DNA of 64,000 bases. Source: Flavihumibacter fluminis. Lineage in GTDB: Bacteria; Bacteroidota; Bacteroidia; Chitinophagales; Chitinophagaceae. The stretch's first letter is position 1, and each line of letters starts with the position of its first letter. The DNA lies in assembly GCF_021491375.1 (NCBI RefSeq), contig NZ_JAKEVY010000004.1, forward strand, positions 248,001 to 312,000, in the 5' to 3' direction. The notes under the pieces are model-generated. The model was not told where the DNA came from. It ran no database searches and was given only the letters and a program-made list of their open reading frames with translations. Made by a program: the position numbers and the translations under genes. This document shows, piece after piece, positions 59,180-64,000 of the stretch.

Positions 59180-61972
59180 TTATTTTCTTAAATCGAAATC
59201 ATAGGTGAAGCCAATTGAAATATTGGTACCAGGACGATAAGAACTAAAGAGTCGATCTCCATTCCCTTTATTGAATTCTTTGCTACCTCCTACATTCTCA
59301 AAGAGATAAATCTCATTGTTAAGGATGTCTGAGAAGGTTAGTTTCAATTCTCCCTTTTTCTTCAATATCCTTTTGGATAACTGGAAGTCAAGCAGGTGAC
59401 GGGGACGCTCATATATATCCGGGAACTCACCGTTACCTACCAATGCAAGGCGGGGTCCTATTCGGTTATACAATACTGTTGCATTTAATCCTTTATCGGT
59501 TGAATACTGCAGCCCGGCATTGATCAGGTAGGGAGATTGTCCCTGTATCGGACGGTTAGAACTGATAGTTTGACCAGTTGATGTTGCATCCGGGAAGCTT
59601 ACATCCGAAAACAGGTAAGTGAAGTTTCCGAAAGCCGTCATGTTATCGAAGAATTTGCTATCCCCCAGGAAATCCATGTTTTTGCGAATCTCCAATTCTG
59701 CACCATAAGTATTCGCTTCAGCAGCATTCTGATAGAAGTATAAACGGCGGTCGGCATTGGAACCCGGATCCAGTCGGAATTCGATAGGATCAGTGAAACG
59801 CTTGAAGAAAGCACCAATTGTAAAGGCTTCTCCCGCTCTTGGATAAATCTCATAACGAAGGTCCAGGTTCAGGATTTTGGTTCGCTTCAGATCCGGGTTA
59901 CCGGAAACGCCATAGTTTGACTCATAATCGAAGAACTGGAAGGGAGCAATCTCACGAAACTCCGGACGGGCAACAGTTTGGAATGCGGCAAAACGAAGGT
60001 TCTGAGTGGTATTGATTGAATAGGTCAGGTTTACAGAAGGTAAGAAGTCGTAGGTTTCTGTATTCACATCGATGCGTTTGGCAGTTACATCTTTCGATGT
60101 CAGATACTGCTCAAAAAACTCCAGACGGCCACCCCAAACCAAACGAACTTTATCACTCAATTTATTATCGAACATCAGGAACCCGGCATTGATAGCTGAT
60201 ATACCAAAATACTTATCAGAGTTTCCGGTAAAATCATCCACAACATAACCATTGATACCAAAATTATTGCGGTTAAAAATCTGGTCGTATGGTAAACTCA
60301 CGAGATCATCATTGAAATTCGGTAGGCTCGCTTCGCGGTACCGGAAAATTCTAGACTGGAAATCACGGAAGCGTACAATCGTAGAACCACCTAATTTGAA
60401 ATTCTGCTTCTCACCAAAAAGTTCGAAGGGAATGGTAAATGCACCGGAAGCTGTTACCGTATGATCCTGCAGATCTGACCAGAAACGACGGGAATCATCC
60501 GGATCGATTTGTTTCACATTACTTCCAAATGCCTGTGTGTACTGCTGCGTTCTAAGATCAGGCTGATCCCTAGTAACCAGTGAATACCCGGCGTTCCAGC
60601 GGAATTTTGCTTTAGCAATTGATAGTTGATGATCACCCTCTAACTGGCTACTGAAAAAGTTACGCTGGTTTAAGAAGGAAGAGTAGAAGTCCACATTCTG
60701 GTTACGGTTATTATTCACACCACCCCGTATGAAGTAATTGTCATCGTAGAAACGGTTGAAAATATTCTTAAAGGAAATTTTATTTTTTTTCTGTGAATAG
60801 GTCAGGTTGATCAGGGCTCCCAGGTTGGTCTGGTAACGATTCTGACGGTCTTCAAACTGGAAAATCGGGGTTCCGTCATTTTGCGTAAACTGGCGATCTA
60901 CATTGTAACGAATCATTGAGTTACGATACACTACAGAGGCAATCAAACCCAGTTTGGCATCATTTTTCAAGACTCTGGAACTACCGTAGGCAATATTATA
61001 GGTCATGATGGGAAGTGCCGTAGTGTTGCGCTGTGCATATACATCATCGCGGAACAGCTTTGAATCTCCTATCTGATCGTTCACATTCTGTCCGCGGTAT
61101 TCCTGGGGAGAGCCCGGGAAACCTGCAGGAAATTTACGAGTGCCATCATCAAAACCCAGCCAATCAGTGGATGTTCTGGGGTTGCTGATAAAATCCTTAA
61201 ACGTAGAGTTGGTATTGAATCCGAACTGAACGCCAACAGAAAGGAAATCTTTGGTAGGAATATCTTTTGTTTGTACCTGGATCAAACCACCTGCAAATTC
61301 ACCGGTCAGCTCAGGAGTAGCCGTTTTGTTGATAATGATATTATCAATCATATTGGCAGGAATCACATCGAAAGAGAAGGCCTTACGGTCTGGTTCAGAC
61401 GAAGGAAGCTGGGCATTGTTGATAAAGGCCGCGTTGTATCGATCACTCAAACCCCGAACGATAACAAATTTATTATCCTGGATAGAAGCACCGCTCACCC
61501 GCTTCAATACTTCACCAGTTGTACGGTCGGGTGTTCTTTTGATCAGGTCGGCAGCAATACCACTCGATACTGCTGTATTATTACGTTGCAGGTTAATCAG
61601 TGCAGAAGTAGTTTCACGACGTACGGAAGTTCTTACAACTACTTCTCCCAACTCTGATTTCGTTTCAAGCACAATGGTAACATTGTTCTCTACACCTTCT
61701 TTTAATTCAACCTCCTCAACCAGTTTGGTATTATAACCTGCACTGGATACTCTTAATACATATTTTTTCCCTGCAGCCAGGTTGAGGCTGAACCGACCTT
61801 CCACATCTGCAGCAACCCGTTGTTGAGCACCTTCAATTGCAATGGTGGCACCGGGTACAGGTTCATTTTGGGTATTGATTACTTTACCACTGAGTTTGAT
61901 TGTTGTTTGTGCTGCGGCATGCAGTCCGGTCATCAACACCAACAACAACAGGTAGGTAAATTTTTTGCTCAC
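59180..61972 (-). CDS. TonB-dependent outer-membrane receptor
   Basis: The protein has 930 residues from GTG 61972 (MSKKFTYLLLLVLMTG); the frame reaches 62011, but the predicted -7 element at 61995-62002 excludes that. A signal peptide precedes a carboxypeptidase-regulatory-like domain (about 25-110, VINTQNEPVPGATIAI), then the plug (KRVSGASIQDNKFVIVRGLSD region; core FVIVRGLSDRYNAAF) and the barrel ending in an aromatic-Phe-type C-terminus. With the lipoprotein gene downstream it forms an uptake unit. Six 11-bp repeats lie upstream of the promoter. Confidence 0.9.
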   Translation of the reverse strand: MSKKFTYLLLLVLMTGLHAAAQTTIKLSGKVINTQNEPVPGATIAIEGAQQRVAADVEGRFSLNLAAGKKYVLRVSSAGYNTKLVEEVELKEGVENNVTIVLETKSELGEVVVRTSVRRETTSALINLQRNNTAVSSGIAADLIKRTPDRTTGEVLKRVSGASIQDNKFVIVRGLSDRYNAAFINNAQLPSSEPDRKAFSFDVIPANMIDNIIINKTATPELTGEFAGGLIQVQTKDIPTKDFLSVGVQFGFNTNSTFKDFISNPRTSTDWLGFDDGTRKFPAGFPGSPQEYRGQNVNDQIGDSKLFRDDVYAQRNTTALPIMTYNIAYGSSRVLKNDAKLGLIASVVYRNSMIRYNVDRQFTQNDGTPIFQFEDRQNRYQTNLGALINLTYSQKKNKISFKNIFNRFYDDNYFIRGGVNNNRNQNVDFYSSFLNQRNFFSSQLEGDHQLSIAKAKFRWNAGYSLVTRDQPDLRTQQYTQAFGSNVKQIDPDDSRRFWSDLQDHTVTASGAFTIPFELFGEKQNFKLGGSTIVRFRDFQSRIFRYREASLPNFNDDLVSLPYDQIFNRNNFGINGYVVDDFTGNSDKYFGISAINAGFLMFDNKLSDKVRLVWGGRLEFFEQYLTSKDVTAKRIDVNTETYDFLPSVNLTYSINTTQNLRFAAFQTVARPEFREIAPFQFFDYESNYGVSGNPDLKRTKILNLDLRYEIYPRAGEAFTIGAFFKRFTDPIEFRLDPGSNADRRLYFYQNAAEANTYGAELEIRKNMDFLGDSKFFDNMTAFGNFTYLFSDVSFPDATSTGQTISSNRPIQGQSPYLINAGLQYSTDKGLNATVLYNRIGPRLALVGNGEFPDIYERPRHLLDFQLSKRILKKKGELKLTFSDILNNEIYLFENVGGSKEFNKGNGDRLFSSYRPGTNISIGFTYDFDLRK

Positions 61973-61994
61973 AACTAAGGGATTTATTTGCGGG

Positions 61995-62078
61995 CAAAAG
62001 TAGAAGGGCAATATTATCGCCCTGTTATTGGAGCGTTAACGAATTGTAACTCCAATGTTACCGGAATATTAAGGAGGC
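61995..62078 (-). promoter_or_regulatory. Promoter with six 11-bp direct repeats (putative PhoB-type operator B)
   Basis: Plus-strand hexamers start at 62013, 62024, 62035, 62046, 62057 and 62068: ATTATC, GTTATT, GTTAAC, GTAACT, GTTACC, ATTAAG, each followed by 5 bp, so all are in 11-bp phase. The nearest unit ends 10 bp before TACTTTTG (61995-62002 on the minus strand), the same distance as in operator A. The start codon of the TonB receptor follows 22 bp after the -7 element. The central four units are the best matches. Confidence 0.72.
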
Positions 62079-62102
62079 CTGAAGGCCTTATCCTACAAGG
62101 AT

Positions 62103-63314
62103 TTAGAAATTCAATTGCGCCTGCAGGCGCAGCAAACGACCACTTTGTTTGTTATCAGGATTGGCCGCATCTTCGTAACGGCGATTAGAAAACACATACA
62201 TAGCTACCAGCTCAACATTTCGGTTGATCTGCCATTCGGCACCCAGTTCCAGTTCATTCACCTGGTAACTACGCGCATCGAGCTCAAATTTTTTACCTCC
62301 CTGATAATAATGGTAACGCGCGAAAGGAATCAACACCATTTTACCCGGCTTCATCATATAGTTAGCGATAAAATAACCTCCCTGCAATTTTTTTTGCTGA
62401 ATTGTATTAGTGGCCGGATCATATTCTGGACCTGTTCCAACATTATATTCTGCCTGGATACCAAAAGGTTGTGGGTATAATGTAAATGACGCGGCAACCC
62501 GTTCATCTTTATAACTTGCCTCGGGGTTAATTAGTTTGACGCCGCGGGTGGTATCGGCAACAGTGTATTTTCCGGTGTAAGCCTGAATGCCAGCTTCGAT
62601 GATTTGCCCGTTGGACAATTGGGTAGGCCATGAAAACCGGCCGACCACATGCACCTGGCGATTCTGGTCGGGTCGATTGGCAGATTGTCCGTTAAACACG
62701 CCAAAACCTGCAACGCCATAATCCCCGGAGCCCTTGAGTCCATCCTCCGTGAGACGACTCAATAACTCTCGCTTTTCTGCAGGGGCCCAATATAAAAAAG
62801 CACCGATATCCCGCTCGTTAACAAAAGAGGAGTTGATACCATCGCTACGATCCAGGGGTAAGCGATTGGAGCTGCTCTGCATACCTTCAAATCCGTAAGG
62901 AATTTTACTTTGACCAACCCGAATGCGCCAGGTCTTTTTTTCATCAAAAGCAAGATCAAAATAGGCATCGCGGATCTGACCATAATTGAGTCCTCCACCG
63001 GCAGAGGAGGCAAAATCAGGTTGTATATATATAGACACCCGATCAGAAATATTTCCCTGGATTATGACCCGGACCCTGCGAAGAAAAAATCCTCCATTAC
63101 CTCCCCAACTACGGTCACATTGCTCACATTTTAAGTTAGGATTGGTTTCCAGCAGGCGATTGTACCGTGTTTGAACATAGCCCCGGATCGTGAATGTCTC
63201 AAACCACTTCTTCTTGGTAACGGCTACTGTTGTCACCGAATCCTGGCCCGACACATTAAAAAAAACAGTCAACCCAATCAGAATCAAGCCAAAAACACGG
63301 TAAAACGAAGCCAT
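62103..63314 (-). CDS. Phosphate-selective porin O/P family protein
   Basis: The 403-residue protein has a signal peptide (cleavage near VSGQ, residue 24) and a strand-rich 16- to 18-strand barrel with the family segments GYVQTRYNRL, GFFLRRVRVIIQGNI, RVGQSKIPYGFEGMQS and a C-terminal LRLQAQLNF. OprO/OprP-type porins take up phosphate or polyphosphate across the outer membrane. The downstream DUF47 gene (divergent) fits a phosphate role. A weak GC hairpin (62075-62088) lies 14 bp after the stop. Confidence 0.85.
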   Translation of the reverse strand: MASFYRVFGLILIGLTVFFNVSGQDSVTTVAVTKKKWFETFTIRGYVQTRYNRLLETNPNLKCEQCDRSWGGNGGFFLRRVRVIIQGNISDRVSIYIQPDFASSAGGGLNYGQIRDAYFDLAFDEKKTWRIRVGQSKIPYGFEGMQSSSNRLPLDRSDGINSSFVNERDIGAFLYWAPAEKRELLSRLTEDGLKGSGDYGVAGFGVFNGQSANRPDQNRQVHVVGRFSWPTQLSNGQIIEAGIQAYTGKYTVADTTRGVKLINPEASYKDERVAASFTLYPQPFGIQAEYNVGTGPEYDPATNTIQQKKLQGGYFIANYMMKPGKMVLIPFARYHYYQGGKKFELDARSYQVNELELGAEWQINRNVELVAMYVFSNRRYEDAANPDNKQSGRLLRLQAQLNF

Positions 63315-63322
63315 TTACTGGA

Positions 63323-63355
63323 GTTAATTTAATGTTACCAAATTATTAACGGCGG
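63323..63355. repeat. Three 11-bp direct repeats next to the porin start codon (operator C)
   Basis: GTTAATTTAAT, GTTACCAAATT and ATTAACGGCGG begin at 63323, 63334 and 63345, exactly 11 bp apart. They lie 8-40 bp upstream of the porin ATG, too close for a -7 element between them and the gene, so their relation to the porin promoter is unclear. Confidence 0.6.
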
Positions 63356-63384
63356 CAAAGGTACCCGTCAAATACAGGCGGGGC

Positions 63385-63417
63385 GGGTACGCAATGTTAA
63401 GAAATTATTACCAAAGC
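63385..63417. repeat. Two to three 11-bp direct repeats in the porin/DUF47 spacer (operator D)
   Basis: GTTAAGAAATT at 63396 and ATTACCAAAGC at 63407 are 11 bp apart; a weaker GGGTAC at 63385 keeps the phase. Toward the porin, an imperfect -7-like TGTATTTG (63369-63376, minus strand) lies 8 bp away. Toward DUF47, the -7 element is 36 bp away from the last core hexamer. Confidence 0.5.
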
Positions 63418-63448
63418 CCCCGACACCCTTCAACAGGGTAAAGCGGTC

Positions 63449-63456
63449 TATTTTTG
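63449..63456 (+). promoter_or_regulatory. Predicted -7 element of the DUF47 gene
   Basis: TATTTTTGCGC contains a perfect TAnnTTTG 14 bp before ATG 63471. A -33 TTTG is not evident, which would fit activation from the upstream repeats. Confidence 0.55.
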
Positions 63457-63470
63457 CGCAAAATTTAGTT

Positions 63471-64000
63471 ATGGCACTGTCCTCGATCCTGAAACTGTTC
63501 ACTCCCAAGGATAAAGTCTTTTATTCTCTTTTTGAAGAAGTAGCAAATACTGTTGCCAAAATGGGCGCTCTGATGAAAGATGTGGTGAGTGAATCGGACT
63601 TCGACAAGAGAGCGGGGCTGATTTCAAAAATGGAGGATCTTGAACATGTGAATGATGATCTGACCCATAAAATCTTCACTGAGCTCGGCAGAAATTTCAT
63701 TACACCATTCGATCGCGAGGACATACACTACCTGGCAACGGCACTGGACGACATTTGTGATTATATATTCGCGTCAGCCAAAAAGATCAACTTCTATAAG
63801 GTGAACCCGAATGATCCCGGCATCCAGAAAATGGCTGACCTGATTGAGCAGGGAGCAGAGCATATCAAAAATGCAGTAATTGAACTGCGGAACATGAAAA
63901 ACATGCGCCAGATCACCGATGCACTGGTAAAAGTGAACAGCATTGAAAACCAGGCGGACGATATTTTTGATCTGAGCATTGATCGACTCTTTGAAACCGA
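63471..64000 (+). CDS. DUF47 (PhoU-like) phosphate transport regulator, N-terminal part
   Basis: The frame opens at ATG 63471 and runs past the window end; 176 codons are visible of about 215 expected. The sequence (MALSSILKLFTPKDKVFY, LFEEVANTVAKMGALM, DREDIHYLATALDDICDYIF with core DREDIHYLATALDDI, NQADDIFDLSIDRLF) is that of DUF47 proteins, helical bundles related to PhoU. They usually precede and regulate a PiT-type inorganic phosphate transporter, which I would expect just outside the window. It is divergent from the porin gene. Confidence 0.85.
   Translation, partial: MALSSILKLFTPKDKVFYSLFEEVANTVAKMGALMKDVVSESDFDKRAGLISKMEDLEHVNDDLTHKIFTELGRNFITPFDREDIHYLATALDDICDYIFASAKKINFYKVNPNDPGIQKMADLIEQGAEHIKNAVIELRNMKNMRQITDALVKVNSIENQADDIFDLSIDRLFET

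Overview
The window looks like a chromosomal segment of a member of the Bacteroidota, most likely a Chitinophagaceae-type bacterium. Support: promoters of the TAnnTTTG type, almost no Shine-Dalgarno sequences, TonB-dependent receptors with a carboxypeptidase-regulatory-like N-domain, type IX secretion C-terminal sorting domains, DUF3098/DUF3108/DUF5690/DUF2200 proteins, and an atpBEFHA cluster encoding a long, signal-bearing a subunit. I see no rRNA, tRNA, CRISPR, phage or insertion-sequence gene. The genus is not determined.

Bases 1-14,000 are visibly AT-richer and accessory-like: a truncated S41 peptidase, small secreted proteins, a Crp-like regulator, a CPBP protease, two beta-lactamase-fold hydrolases, a transglutaminase-like protein, a nitrilase, DUF2200 and DinB. 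Four genes here are broken: an alpha/beta hydrolase (6409-6969), a ureohydrolase remnant (11671-12026), a PhyH dioxygenase (12026-12741) and a GNAT acetyltransferase (12900-13380).

Bases 14,400-31,000 hold housekeeping genes: leuS, ftsX, DUF3098, uppP, transport and metallo-hydrolase genes, DUF3108 with a flippase-like protein, ruvC, a HIT protein, an alpha-L-rhamnosidase, greA, a D-2-hydroxyacid dehydrogenase, rsmA and pdxA. greA has an unusual leader: a terminator-like hairpin, then a perfect Shine-Dalgarno placed in a hairpin loop. Bases 31,000-44,000 are envelope genes: a 1421-residue T9SS protein with calcium-type repeats and a seven-gene operon (TonB receptor, TPR protein, membrane protein, winged-helix regulator, ABC ATPase, permease, LolA-like protein) behind a 16-bp palindrome. 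Bases 44,200-48,500 carry atpBEFHA without atpG, with 7-bp tandem repeats at its 3' end, upstream of it and between atpE and atpF.

Bases 48,900-64,000 hold an ABC exporter, a secreted protein with caspase-like His/Cys motifs, a PhoB/PhoR-type two-component pair, an EEP-fold hydrolase, DUF5690, and a probable phosphate-acquisition locus (TonB receptor plus lipoprotein, phosphate-selective porin O/P, DUF47/PhoU-like protein). The strongest novel signal is a set of direct repeats spaced exactly 11 bp apart (core GTTAAC/GTTACC). They lie before the TonB receptor operon, in the porin/DUF47 intergenic region and before the gene at 24397-25104. In two cases they end 10 bp upstream of a TAnnTTTG element, the layout expected of a PhoB-type operator replacing the distal promoter element. 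The second novel signal is the family of heptamer arrays (GTGAGAY)n around the atp genes and related purine-rich arrays, one of which lies inside the rhamnosidase coding sequence.
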